Below are positions 32,490 through 42,828 of a stretch of 64,000 nucleotides of DNA, piece after piece; the first letter of the stretch is position 1, and the number at the start of each line of letters is the position of its first letter. Position numbers and translations under genes: made by a program. A model generated the notes under the pieces. The model searched no databases, had not been told where the DNA came from, and saw only the letters and a list, made by a program, of their open reading frames with translations. This DNA is from Staphylococcus haemolyticus (GTDB taxonomy: Bacteria > Bacillota > Bacilli > Staphylococcales > Staphylococcaceae). The DNA lies in the NCBI RefSeq assembly GCF_006094395.1, contig NZ_CP035291.1, positions 1,736,001-1,800,000 of the forward strand. Reading direction: 5' to 3'.

Positions 32490-34892
32490 TTATCTAATTG
32501 TAGCACCTTGAGCTTGTAATGCTTCCAAAATCTTATCATGAATTTTAGATACGCGTTCATCAGTTAAAGTGTCTTCTGTATCTAAATAATTTAATCGGAT
32601 TGCTACTGATTTTTTGCCTTTTTCTAAATGTTCACCTTCATAAACATCGAATACTAATGTACTTTGTAAGATGTCTTCACCATTATTATGAATAATTTGT
32701 TTTAATTCAGAAGATGGTACATCATGATTAACTTCTAATGCAATATCTCTAGTCACACCAGGGAATTTAGGAATTTGTTCATAATTAATATATCCAACCG
32801 CTACTTGCATCATTGCATCATAATTTAATTCAAACACATACGTACGTTTTAAATCATTATCTGCTGCAACTTGTGGATGTAATTCACCAATGAAACCAAT
32901 GTCTTGTCCTTCTAAAGATACAATCGCTGTACGTCCTGGATGTAAACCTTCAATTTTTCCAGCTTTATAACTAAATTCTAAATTTAATTTTTCCGCAACT
33001 CGGTCTACAACACCTTTAGCGATAAAGAAGTCAATTTCTTCCTTTTTACCTTGCCAAGCATTAACAACATATTCTCCAGTTAAAATACCACTTAAATATT
33101 CAACTTCATCTGGAAGTTCGCCTTCACCATTGCCAAAGAATACACGACCAATTTCATATAATCTAACATCTTTATTTTTACGAGCTACATTATATGCAGT
33201 TGCTTCAATTAAATGTGGTAATAAGCTCTGACGTAAAGTAGCATGTGCTTCACTCATAGGCATTAATAAACTGATTGTTGGACGTTCTTGAAGTGCGAAG
33301 TCCTTAGCATGATCTTTAGAAACTAATGAATATGTGATTGCTTGGTTTAACCCAGCACCCTCAAGCGTTTCCTTAAGGGTACGTGTTTTATGTTGACGAT
33401 CCGTTAATTCTCCACTTGTTACTTCGCCAAATACGGGTAGTGATGAAGGGATTTCATCGTAACCATAAATACGTGCGACTTCTTCAATTAAGTCTTCTTT
33501 AATAGTAATATCTTTACGACGTGAAGGCACATTGACCGTTAATGTTTCGCCTTTTAATGTTGTTTCGAAGCCTAATTGTCTAAAGATAGATTGAATTTCG
33601 TCATTAGACAAATTAAAACCGATTGTTTTGTTTACTTTTTCAGCTGTAATATCGATTGGTGTCACAAATGATCCTAAATCTCCTGAAGATACTCTATCTT
33701 GTAGTACTTCACCAGAAGCTAACTCTTGTAATAAGTAACATGCTCTGTCAACCGCTTCGTCAACAAATTCTGTTGCGATACCTTTTTCAAAACGACTAGA
33801 GGCTTCACTACGTAAGTTTAAACGACGTGAAGTGTGACGAATTGATACTGGGTCAAATATTGCACCTTCTATTACCACATTAGTAGTTTGTTCAGTTACT
33901 TCTGAAAAGTCGCCACCCATTACGCCAGCTAATGCAATAGGTTCTTGACCATTAGAAATAACGATATCAGTGTCTACTAGCTTGCGCTCATTATTGTCTA
34001 ATGTAGTCATTGTCTCTTCATCTTTCGCTTGTCGTACAACAATTTCTTTAGAGCCGATATGATCTTGATCAAACATGTGTAACGGTTGACCATATTCTAA
34101 TAAAACATAGTTTGAAATATCTACAACATTATTAATAGGTCGTATGCCTGCTTTTATTAAACGTGCTTGCACCCATATTGGAGATGGTTCTATGCTTACG
34201 TTTTTAACAACACGCGCACTATAATATGGGACCTTTTCAGGATTATCGATTGTTACTGATAATTCATTAGTTGCAGATTCTGAAGTTTCGTTACTTTGAG
34301 TTTCTGGTTTTGTCATTTCAGTTTGATATAATGCTGCCACTTCATATGCAGTACCTACCATACTTAATGCATCGGCACGGTTAGGTGTTAAATCAAATTC
34401 CATAACTTGATCATTTAAATATAGTGCTGTTAAAGCATCCGTTCCCGGCTCAACTTCAGTTGGGAAGACAAAAATGCCATTCTCATATGCTTTAGGTACC
34501 ACATTACTTGAAATACCAATTTCTTGTAATGAACAAATCATACCTTCCGAACGCTCACCGCGTAATTTAGCACGTTTAATTTTAATGCCTCCTGGTAAGC
34601 GACCACCAACTTTCGCAACAATGACGTGTTGACCAGCATCTACATTTGGTGCACCGCAAACGATTTGAACAGGTTCTTCCTCACCAATGTCTACTTGGCA
34701 TATATTTAATTTATCTGCATCAGGATGCTTTTCTTTTGATTGAATATAGCCGACCACTAGATTTTTAATATCTTTTGAATAATCAATCATGTTATCTACT
34801 TCAATACCTGTACGGGTAATACGTTCTGCTAAATCTTCAACCTTAACCCCTGCATCTACGTAATCTTTTAACCATTCATTAGAAATCAACAT
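32490..34892 (-). CDS. pheT: Phenylalanyl-tRNA synthetase beta subunit
   Basis: 800 residues. N-terminal EMAPII-like tRNA-binding domain (about 40-150), B3/B4 editing region, B5 DNA-binding-like domain (LPVFGEVTSG nearby), a degenerate catalytic core, and a C-terminal ferredoxin-like anticodon-binding domain (FPGVTRDIALEVNHDVPSSE). It forms the alpha2beta2 enzyme with PheS. The ATG overlaps the pheS stop by one base. Confidence 0.97.
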   Translation of the reverse strand: MLISNEWLKDYVDAGVKVEDLAERITRTGIEVDNMIDYSKDIKNLVVGYIQSKEKHPDADKLNICQVDIGEEEPVQIVCGAPNVDAGQHVIVAKVGGRLPGGIKIKRAKLRGERSEGMICSLQEIGISSNVVPKAYENGIFVFPTEVEPGTDALTALYLNDQVMEFDLTPNRADALSMVGTAYEVAALYQTEMTKPETQSNETSESATNELSVTIDNPEKVPYYSARVVKNVSIEPSPIWVQARLIKAGIRPINNVVDISNYVLLEYGQPLHMFDQDHIGSKEIVVRQAKDEETMTTLDNNERKLVDTDIVISNGQEPIALAGVMGGDFSEVTEQTTNVVIEGAIFDPVSIRHTSRRLNLRSEASSRFEKGIATEFVDEAVDRACYLLQELASGEVLQDRVSSGDLGSFVTPIDITAEKVNKTIGFNLSNDEIQSIFRQLGFETTLKGETLTVNVPSRRKDITIKEDLIEEVARIYGYDEIPSSLPVFGEVTSGELTDRQHKTRTLKETLEGAGLNQAITYSLVSKDHAKDFALQERPTISLLMPMSEAHATLRQSLLPHLIEATAYNVARKNKDVRLYEIGRVFFGNGEGELPDEVEYLSGILTGEYVVNAWQGKKEEIDFFIAKGVVDRVAEKLNLEFSYKAGKIEGLHPGRTAIVSLEGQDIGFIGELHPQVAADNDLKRTYVFELNYDAMMQVAVGYINYEQIPKFPGVTRDIALEVNHDVPSSELKQIIHNNGEDILQSTLVFDVYEGEHLEKGKKSVAIRLNYLDTEDTLTDERVSKIHDKILEALQAQGATIR

Positions 34893-35950
34893 TATGCTTC
34901 ACCTCTATCTTCAACAGCTTTAAATTGTTCAAGGAATCGAACATCATTTGTATAGAAATAACGAATATCTTCAATACCATATTTCAACATCGCGATACGG
35001 TCAGGACCCATACCAAATGCGAAACCAGAATACTCATTAGAATCGAATCCGGCCATTTCAAGTACATTCGGGTGTACCATACCCGCACCTAAAATTTCAA
35101 TCCATCCTGTATGTTTACATACGTTACAGCCTTTACCTTTACATTTGAAACATGATACGTCCACTTCTACAGAAGGTTCAGTGAACGGGAAGTAACTAGG
35201 ACGTAATCGAATTTCACGGTCTGCACCGAATAATTTTTTCGCCACTAATTCTAATGTTCCTTTTAAATCACTCATTTTAATATTTTTATCAACAACTAGT
35301 CCTTCAATTTGTGTGAACTGGTGACTATGTGTCGCATCATCTGAATCACGGCGATAAACTTTACCAGGACAAATAATTTTAACTGGTCCTTGTCCATTGC
35401 GTTTTTCCATTGTGCGTGCTTGTACTGGAGATGTGTGTGTACGCATTAAGATTTCATCAGTAATATAAAAACTATCTTGCATATCACGTGCAGGATGGGA
35501 TTTAGGTAAATTTAAAGCTTCAAAGTTATAATAATCTTGTTCTACTTCATAGCCATCAACAATTTCGTAACCTAGACCTAAGAATAAATCTTCAATTTCT
35601 TCAACTGTTCGTGTTAAAGGATGTTTAGAACCTATACTAATTTGTCGACTTGGCAATGTTACATCGATTGTTTCTTCTGCTAATTGTTGATTTAATTTTT
35701 CGTTTTTTAACAATTCTTGCTTCTCATCTAATTCTTTTTGAATTGTTTGACGTAGTTCATTTACTTTTTGACCATATGCTGGCTTTTCTTCATTAGGTAA
35801 ATCTTTCATATTTTTCATTAATCCACTTACTGAGCCTTTTTTACCTAAGTATTTAACTTTAACATCTTGTAATTCGCGTTCATTTTGAGCTTCATTAATA
35901 TCAACAAGTGCTTGTTGTTTTAATTCTGCCATTGAATCGTTTTGAGTCAT
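34892..35950 (-). CDS. pheS: Phenylalanyl-tRNA synthetase alpha subunit
   Basis: 352 residues. An N-terminal coiled coil is followed by the class II catalytic domain: motif 1 [20 protein letters not shown], motif 2 [20 protein letters not shown] and motif 3 [15 protein letters not shown]. It charges tRNA-Phe. It is the first gene after a T-box leader, so expression should rise when uncharged tRNA-Phe accumulates. Confidence 0.97.
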   Translation of the reverse strand: MTQNDSMAELKQQALVDINEAQNERELQDVKVKYLGKKGSVSGLMKNMKDLPNEEKPAYGQKVNELRQTIQKELDEKQELLKNEKLNQQLAEETIDVTLPSRQISIGSKHPLTRTVEEIEDLFLGLGYEIVDGYEVEQDYYNFEALNLPKSHPARDMQDSFYITDEILMRTHTSPVQARTMEKRNGQGPVKIICPGKVYRRDSDDATHSHQFTQIEGLVVDKNIKMSDLKGTLELVAKKLFGADREIRLRPSYFPFTEPSVEVDVSCFKCKGKGCNVCKHTGWIEILGAGMVHPNVLEMAGFDSNEYSGFAFGMGPDRIAMLKYGIEDIRYFYTNDVRFLEQFKAVEDRGEA

Positions 35951-36002
35951 TTACTTACACCTCTCACATTATATTCACTATTTATTGTTAACTTTTTTTC
36001 AT

Positions 36003-36245
36003 AAAAAAAGACTTCCATCCCAAAACTGGGACGAAAGTCTTTCCGTGGTACCACCCAAATTTATGCATATGCATACACTTGTAAACGTTGCTAACGAAGA
36101 CGTACTCCGACTTAAATTTCTTTAAGTAACCAAAAAGATGAAAGAAACTAATACATGTTGGAGTAAATTGCAGTCACGTTTACTCTCCCTGTACAACACT
36201 TTATATCAGTTAAGGTCTTTTTATCGGTTATATTTTCAATTTTTA
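36003..36245 (-). promoter_or_regulatory. T-box leader of pheST (tRNA-Phe sensing)
   Basis: The minus strand carries the T-box GGGTGGTACCACGG (36043-36056), followed by the terminator AAGACTTTCGTCCC-AGTTTT-GGGATGGAAGTCTT plus TTTTTTT (36004-36040). Upstream the leader begins with a stem I region containing AGAGTAAACG and continues through a bulge rich in pairing segments. Phe is implied by the downstream genes; I could not place the UUC specifier codon with certainty. The 363-base gap (35951-36313) is otherwise empty. Confidence 0.9.
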
Positions 36246-36313
36246 TAACTTAAGTTATTATTTTACATTGATTATTGTGTACATCTAAGTATAGCCGATT
36301 TTATTTCTCAGGG

Positions 36314-37054
36314 TCAACCTTTCAAATGATAAAGTAAAATACTTCCAGCAATAGCTACGTTTAAGCTTTCCGCCTTGCCGTAAATTGGTATTGTTAAATT
36401 TTGTGATGTTTCATTTAATAATGCTTTGTTCACACCTTCACCTTCATTACCTAGTAATAAGGCAAATATATCTTGAGATGCTACCTCCTTATATGGTTGT
36501 GCATTCTCAAGCGCAGTACCATAAACTGGTCCATTAAAACCTGCGATAAATGTTTTCAAATCTGCGGTAATAACCGGAATATGAAATACACTACCTTGAC
36601 TTGCTCGTAAAACCTTGTCTTGATATGGATCGGCTGTACCTTTTTCCATTACAATCAAATCTATTCCCGCTGCATCAGAAGTACGAATTAATGTCCCTAG
36701 ATTACCCGGATCTTGAATCCGATCGATTAATAATACTTGTTTTGCTTGCTTAACATCATATTTAGGCTTTTCAATTACAGCAAAAAAGCCTTGAGGTGTT
36801 ATCGTACCTGATAATGATTCTGCAACTTTCATATTAATTTCAAATGTCTCTTCAGCATAATCCTTAAGCGCTTCATCTGTTCTATTTGGTTCAATTACAA
36901 ATAGTTGCTTAATGGCAATGCCGCTTTGGTAAGCTTCTTCGATTAAATGAATACCTTCAATCAATGCTTGTCCAGTTTTATCACGATCTCGCTTTTTCTT
37001 TAATTTATTCGCATTTTTTATCTTACTGTTTTGCGCTGACGTAATTTGTTCCAT
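36314..37054 (-). CDS. TrmH/SpoU-family RNA 2'-O-methyltransferase
   Basis: 246 residues from the ATG at 37054 (GGAG 6 bases upstream); an ATG four codons earlier has no SD. N-terminal RNA-binding part, then the SPOUT knot: LIDRIQDPGNLGTLIRTSDA, LLLGNEGEGVN and IPIYGKAESLNVAIAGSILL. It resembles Bacillus YsgA, an rRNA methylase next to pheST. The target nucleotide is not known from sequence. Confidence 0.88.
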   Translation of the reverse strand: MEQITSAQNSKIKNANKLKKKRDRDKTGQALIEGIHLIEEAYQSGIAIKQLFVIEPNRTDEALKDYAEETFEINMKVAESLSGTITPQGFFAVIEKPKYDVKQAKQVLLIDRIQDPGNLGTLIRTSDAAGIDLIVMEKGTADPYQDKVLRASQGSVFHIPVITADLKTFIAGFNGPVYGTALENAQPYKEVASQDIFALLLGNEGEGVNKALLNETSQNLTIPIYGKAESLNVAIAGSILLYHLKG

Positions 37055-37195
37055 ATAGTTCTCCATTTTATAGTAGCTATTATTGATATTGTTTACTAAT
37101 TTATATTAACATAACTAAATCGATCATAATGGAAACTTAAACATTATATGTATAACCATTTTTATCGCCGATTATTATTAAATTTTGATTATTGA

Positions 37196-37242
37196 TAAAA
37201 AAAGAAGCATCGAACAACATTAAATTGTCCATGCTTCACTAA
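37196..37242 (-). terminator. Terminator after rpmF
   Basis: Minus strand TGAAGCATGGACAAT, short loop, GTTGTTCGATGCTTC, then TTTTTTT. It separates rpmF from the SpoU methylase. In S. aureus the isd iron-uptake genes lie in the rpmF-to-SpoU interval; here nothing is present. Confidence 0.8.
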
Positions 37243-37256
37243 AATCATTAAGTCGA

Positions 37257-37430
37257 TTATTTAGAAACGACTTCTTCACCGTTGTAAGAACCACAGTTTT
37301 TACATACGCGGTGAGATAATTTGTATTCTCCACAACTTGGGCATTCAGTCATACCAGGTACTGAAATTTTGAAGTGAGTACGACGTTTGTTTTTTCTAGT
37401 TTTAGACGTTCTTCTTTTTGGTACTGCCAT
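37257..37430 (-). CDS. rpmF: 50S ribosomal protein L32
   Basis: 57 residues: [20 protein letters not shown], then [20 protein letters not shown] with four cysteines (CxxC...CxxC), so this is the zinc-binding (C+) form. AGGAGG precedes the ATG. It is paired with the upstream yceD gene, as across bacteria. Confidence 0.97.
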   Translation of the reverse strand: MAVPKRRTSKTRKNKRRTHFKISVPGMTECPSCGEYKLSHRVCKNCGSYNGEEVVSK

Positions 37431-37512
37431 GATATATCCTCCTTAATATTAAACACATTTCTTAAGTGTTAGGTCATTAAATCATTATACAATAATTTAA
37501 AACAACCTGCTA

Positions 37513-38067
37513 TTACTCTTTATCGTATAATTGTTGTAATTTTTGAAGCCTAGGATCAACTTGTTGCGTTTGGGAATTATCATTGTCTTTTTCTTTTTCA
37601 AGTTCGATCATTTGATCTTCGTCAATAACTTCCCAACCATTACCTTCTGTAAGCATCTGATCGCTATTCTCAGAGAAAGCTCTCATCGGTTTCTCAATGA
37701 TTACCAATTCTTCAGCAATGTCTCGAATATTAATCATACCATCAGTAGCTAGATGATAGTGTTCATCCTCTTCTACTTCTTCATCGGTATAACTATCATA
37801 ACCTTCCAAATCAAATATTTCAGATGTTCTTACATCTAAAGGAACTTCTACAGGTACAAGCGTACGAGCACAAGGCATTGTATATGTTCCAGTTAAATGA
37901 ATATCTGCAATAACTTCATTGGCTTTAACGGTTAATTCACCTTCAACATTGATTTCTGATAAATCAATCAAGCCTAAAGGTTCTATTAAATGTTCAAAAT
38001 TTGCCGTTTGATTGAATTCAAATGGCTTACCTTGATATTTTCTTAATTGCGTTATTGACCATTTCAT
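37513..38067 (-). CDS. YceD/DUF177 protein (rpmF-linked)
   Basis: 184 residues. DUF177 pattern: MKWSITQLRKYQGKPFEFNQ at the start, GTYTMPCARTLVPVEVPLDV in the middle, an acidic stretch YTDEEVEEDEHYHLATDG and then IRDIAEELVIIEKPMRAFSE. Linked to 23S rRNA/L32 assembly by conserved pairing with rpmF; the molecular function is unclear. Divergent from tmcAL. GAGGTGAAG precedes the ATG. Confidence 0.9.
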   Translation of the reverse strand: MKWSITQLRKYQGKPFEFNQTANFEHLIEPLGLIDLSEINVEGELTVKANEVIADIHLTGTYTMPCARTLVPVEVPLDVRTSEIFDLEGYDSYTDEEVEEDEHYHLATDGMINIRDIAEELVIIEKPMRAFSENSDQMLTEGNGWEVIDEDQMIELEKEKDNDNSQTQQVDPRLQKLQQLYDKE

Positions 38068-38193
38068 ATGGCTTCACCTCTAACAAACACAAAATTTATT
38101 TTAACTTTACAAGTATAAGTTGTCAAGATTTTTTCTTAACATACTTTCATCTGTTACAATACTAATAATGAATATCGAAAGGATGAATTGCAA

Positions 38194-39336
38194 ATGAAAA
38201 GTGTTGGACTAATCACAGAATATAATCCATTTCATAATGGCCATTTATATCACGCTCAACAATCTAAGTTACAGTCCGACGCGGAGATAAGTATTGCAAT
38301 TATGAGTGGCAATTTCGTCATGCGTGGCGAGCCAGCAATTTATAATAAATTCCTGAGAACGAAGATGGCTTTGTCAGGTGTTGATTTAGTTGTTGAACTT
38401 CCAGCGATTGCTAGTCTGTCATCGAGTGATTATTTTGCAACTTTTGCAATTAAAGTAGCTCACTATTTAGATATTGATACTATTGCATTTGGTAGTGAAA
38501 TCAATGACATTTCACGCCTTGAGAACGTAGCATCTAATATTAATTCGCTTGAACAATCGTCATATTTTCAAGACTTAATTAAACAAGGGAACAGTTACGC
38601 CAAAATTGTACATGACCTAATTGATGATCAACAAGTGTTACGCTCTCCTAACAATATATTAGGTGTAGCATACATAAAAGCCATTAGTAATATAGCTCCA
38701 ACTATAAAAAGAATCGCTATTCAACGTCAATCTACCGCACATCACGATCAAGAGATTAAACATGACAATTTCGCAAGTGGCTCAGCTATTAGACACGCTT
38801 TATTAAATAAAGAAAACACCTGGAAAGATGTCGTACCAGCAGATATAAAACATTTATATGAAACGCCTCACCTCTTGAAGAAGCAAACGTTCAATTTTAT
38901 TAAATATAATATTTTAAGTCGTTCCTCTGAAGAATTATCACACATTTATACCATGTCTGAGGGCTTTGAACATCGTCTCAAATCAAACATTCAAAATGCG
39001 CAAGATTTTGACACGTATATGTCTTTAATTAAAACTAAACGTTTCACATACACGCATATACAGCGCGTTCTGATGCAAATATTACTAAACATTAATAAAA
39101 GTGATTTTGATGATGAAATTCGAGGAGTGCGAATTCTAGGCATGAATCAAAGAGGGCAACAGTATTTAAAGTACCTAAAAAAACAATTCCCTAATCGCTT
39201 GTATGTAACAAATATTAACAAGGAAAGTGCCTCTTTATTAAAAAATGAAATTAAAGCAACTCATATTTATAATTTAATATCTGGTCAAAGGGCTAATGAT
39301 TTTAATACACCTGTGATAATTAATAAAAAGAACTAG
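38194..39336 (+). CDS. tmcAL: tRNA(Met) cytidine acetate ligase
   Basis: 380 residues from MKSVGLITEYNPFHNGHLYH (ATG 38194). A TTG two codons earlier is the alternative. HNGH (14-17) is the nucleotidyltransferase motif, with a later AIQRQSTAHHDQ segment. It activates acetate with ATP and makes ac4C34 in elongator tRNA-Met (formerly YlbM). It sits in the conserved ylb block next to coaD-rsmD. Confidence 0.95.
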   Translation: MKSVGLITEYNPFHNGHLYHAQQSKLQSDAEISIAIMSGNFVMRGEPAIYNKFLRTKMALSGVDLVVELPAIASLSSSDYFATFAIKVAHYLDIDTIAFGSEINDISRLENVASNINSLEQSSYFQDLIKQGNSYAKIVHDLIDDQQVLRSPNNILGVAYIKAISNIAPTIKRIAIQRQSTAHHDQEIKHDNFASGSAIRHALLNKENTWKDVVPADIKHLYETPHLLKKQTFNFIKYNILSRSSEELSHIYTMSEGFEHRLKSNIQNAQDFDTYMSLIKTKRFTYTHIQRVLMQILLNINKSDFDDEIRGVRILGMNQRGQQYLKYLKKQFPNRLYVTNINKESASLLKNEIKATHIYNLISGQRANDFNTPVIINKKN

Positions 39337-39377
39337 GACTGAGAAAAGCTTAATTTAAAGCACTTTCTCAGTCCTAG
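39333..39377. terminator. Terminator-like hairpin after tmcAL
   Basis: CTAGGACTGAGAAA, loop, TTTCTCAGTCCTAG, a perfect 14-bp stem that includes the tmcAL stop codon. A clear T-tract is missing on the plus side. Confidence 0.65.
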
Positions 39378-39461
39378 TCGGCTAATGCGGATTAAATGTA
39401 GACCTATACAAATTAAATTTGCCTCGTACAGTTTTGAGTAGAATTATTTTAACCTCATCTA

Positions 39462-40491
<1,030 letters not shown>

Positions 40492-40560
40492 CTTGACTTA
40501 CACTTCCATTTCTCTAGGTAATTTATTATAATTTGTTGTAAAAAGGAGAAGGATTATATT

Positions 40561-40950
40561 ATGAAACAGTCATTTATCGTATTGGGAGAAGGATTAACAG
40601 ATTTATTTGAATTTAATACCTTAATAGAATACAACCATCTCCGAATAAATAAAATTGTATACTTTCATACACCACAATCTTCAAAACAACTTTCATCTGT
40701 TGCAATGATTATGAATCCAACTTCAGGTAATCATTTCCAAGCTATGTACATCATGCTTGATGCGCTTAAATATCCATTTCCTAACAGTAATAAAAAATTT
40801 GAACTCATTAATAATCAAGCAAATCAATATAATGTACCTATATTCGGAATAGATGTACAACCACCAGAAGCATTCCACACGTTAGACCAATACTTCAAGT
40901 ATTTGATAAGTGTATTACGACTTCAAAATTGGATTCCACCTATGCAATAA
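40561..40950 (+). CDS. Conserved staphylococcal protein, unknown function
   Basis: 129 residues: MKQSFIVLGEGLTDLFEFNT, then YNHLRINKIVYFHTPQSSKQ and SVAMIMNPTSGNHFQAMYIM. AAGGAGAAGG before the ATG is strong. It lies between rsmD and ylbG, facing right. It is an alpha/beta soluble protein found at this position in other staphylococci as a hypothetical; I know no function. Confidence 0.75.
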   Translation: MKQSFIVLGEGLTDLFEFNTLIEYNHLRINKIVYFHTPQSSKQLSSVAMIMNPTSGNHFQAMYIMLDALKYPFPNSNKKFELINNQANQYNVPIFGIDVQPPEAFHTLDQYFKYLISVLRLQNWIPPMQ

Positions 40951-40952
40951 AA

Positions 40953-41204
40953 TTATAGAATTTCATGTTTTTCTTTTTCATAAGTTTTTTTCAAATATTT
41001 ATAAGGTGATCCGTCTATATCCACAACGTATTTTAGTTTCATTAATTTATGAACAATAGCATCTGCGTCATTCTCATTAACGTATAATACAACATATTTA
41101 CGTTGCTTATTCGTATAAATAATATGCCCATACTTTCTAATTTGACGCTCATGCTTAATATGTTTTAAATAGACAATCAAACTCACTCTAGGAATTAATT
41201 CCAT
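40953..41204 (-). CDS. YlbG/DUF2129 protein
   Basis: 83 residues from [20 protein letters not shown] (ATG 41204); an ATG six codons earlier at 41222 has no SD. The rest, [20 protein letters not shown] and [19 protein letters not shown], fits the YlbG family. It is of unknown function and always near rsmD (ylbH). It converges with the gene at 40561 with a 2-base gap. Confidence 0.88.
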   Translation of the reverse strand: MELIPRVSLIVYLKHIKHERQIRKYGHIIYTNKQRKYVVLYVNENDADAIVHKLMKLKYVVDIDGSPYKYLKKTYEKEKHEIL

Positions 41205-41373
41205 ACTATATACACACTCCATTTATTATGCATAATAACTATACCACGACTATTAATTTTATAAAATCCTTTAAACCCATGAACTGCATACTTGAGTATT
41301 AAATATCTATTTACTTTTGCGTTAGTGTGAATTTTGGTACGCTTAATTCAATAATAACAAGGAGGCATTATTA

Positions 41374-42303
41374 ATGACGATCAAAAAACGATGGGTTCTT
41401 AATTTAAGTTTAGCGAGCGTTAGTTTTTTGGGTAGCTTATTTTTTATAAATAAAAGTAGTAAAGCAGATCAAACTAAAGAAATCCCTAAACTCTTTAATG
41501 GTAAGGCACCATACATTTTTGCACATAGAGGCGGCATGGCAGTGAGACCTGAGCAAACACAATTGGCATTCGATAACGCCGTCGCTAACAACTTAGATGG
41601 TTTTGAAACGGATGTTCGACTTACTAAAGATGAAAAACTAATTGTATTTCACGACGCCACTGTAGATCGTACTACAAATGGTTCAGGCAAAGTAAGTGAT
41701 CATAGAGTTTCAGAATTAAAGCGTTTAGATGCTGGTTATCACTTTAAAGATATTAATGGCCAATTTCCATATCGTGGTCATCAAAAAGCAAAAATTTTAA
41801 CTTTTGATGAGCTTTTAAAAATGTATCCTAATATGTATATTAATGTTGATTTAAAAGATGCACCAGATAGTTATGAAGGAACAGTTGCGCCAACAAAAAT
41901 GTATGAAGATATTATTAATAATCAGGCACAAGATCGCGTACTTGTAACTAGCTTTTACAAAGAACAAAATGTTCGCTTTAGAGAAATAAGTAAAGGACAA
42001 GTTGCTATTGGAGCAAGCCAAAAAGAAGTTGCTGAAGGGTTTATCAAATTTAATTTAGGATTAGGGAATAAGTATCAACCTATTGCTGATACATTTCAAA
42101 TGCCGACCCAATTCAAAGGTATTCCATTAACCTCTAAACGTTTTATTCAATGGTTAAACTTATTAAATATAGTGCCTGGATTTTACGGAATTAATAGCAC
42201 TGACTTGATGACTGATTTATATCATAAAGGTGTTCATACATTAGTAACAGATCGCCCAGATTTGGGTAAACAATTCAAATCAAGTCTCAATATTGAGAAA
42301 TAA
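41374..42303 (+). CDS. Secreted glycerophosphodiester phosphodiesterase
   Basis: 309 residues. An N-terminal signal peptide (WVLNLSLASVSFLGSLFFIN, likely cleaved after SKA) precedes a GDPD TIM barrel: FAHRGGMAVRPEQT (catalytic His), GFETDVRLTKDEKLIVFHDA (Glu, Asp, His) and INVDLKDAP. It probably hydrolyses glycerophosphodiesters outside the cell for glycerol-3-phosphate supply. It is an insertion in the otherwise Bacillus-like ylb block. AAGGAGG precedes the ATG. Confidence 0.9.
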   Translation: MTIKKRWVLNLSLASVSFLGSLFFINKSSKADQTKEIPKLFNGKAPYIFAHRGGMAVRPEQTQLAFDNAVANNLDGFETDVRLTKDEKLIVFHDATVDRTTNGSGKVSDHRVSELKRLDAGYHFKDINGQFPYRGHQKAKILTFDELLKMYPNMYINVDLKDAPDSYEGTVAPTKMYEDIINNQAQDRVLVTSFYKEQNVRFREISKGQVAIGASQKEVAEGFIKFNLGLGNKYQPIADTFQMPTQFKGIPLTSKRFIQWLNLLNIVPGFYGINSTDLMTDLYHKGVHTLVTDRPDLGKQFKSSLNIEK

Positions 42304-42317
42304 ACGCGCTATAAAGT

Positions 42318-42364
42318 AAAAGGAGAAAGAAATCAAATGCATTACGATTTCTTTCTCCTTATTT
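42318..42364. terminator. Bidirectional terminator between the GDPD gene and ylbF
   Basis: AAGGAGAAAGAAATC, 11-base loop, GATTTCTTTCTCCTT, then ATTTTA. Confidence 0.85.
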
Positions 42365-42801
42365 TATGACAAACTACAATTACAAGTGCCACCTGTCGCA
42401 CATCCATCATGACCTGTTTTGAAGAATGGATTTCCCGCTTCAATTTTCACATTTTTCGAAACTGAAAATGCTATTTTACTTACTACTTCATCAATTAAAT
42501 TTTGTAGCGCTACCTCTTTAGATTTGTAATCCATGACGACTGGTAACATTTCATAAGCTCTTTTACGTCTTCTTGTTTCTAACATAACCTTTTGATAATC
42601 AGGATGATATTTCCCAAAACGCATAACTTCATCATAAGCAACTTTAGATTTCAAAAAAGCCTGATACATAAGATGTGCTTCATCATCATTGTTTAGCATC
42701 TCTTGTGCTGCACGAAAATCATGATAAAGTTCAGATTGAACAATCATATCCGATAGTCCTTCTATATCATCAAGAATTGACATTGTTTCTTCTGTATACA
42801 A
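42364..42801 (-). CDS. ylbF: YlbF/RicF family protein
   Basis: 145 residues from a TTG with AAGGGGG about 9 bases upstream; the next ATG (42783) lacks an SD. A helical YlbF domain (SELYHDFRAAQEMLNNDDEA; LNIDEVV-like tail) ends in CATGGTCNC, where C134, C140 and C142 correspond to the Fe-S cysteines of Bacillus RicF. Ric proteins (RicA-RicF-RicT) control RNase Y mRNA processing. The role here is inferred from Bacillus. Confidence 0.88.
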   Translation of the reverse strand: MYTEETMSILDDIEGLSDMIVQSELYHDFRAAQEMLNNDDEAHLMYQAFLKSKVAYDEVMRFGKYHPDYQKVMLETRRRKRAYEMLPVVMDYKSKEVALQNLIDEVVSKIAFSVSKNVKIEAGNPFFKTGHDGCATGGTCNCSLS

Positions 42802-42828
42802 TGTATGGTTCCCCCTTCCATAAGTAGA

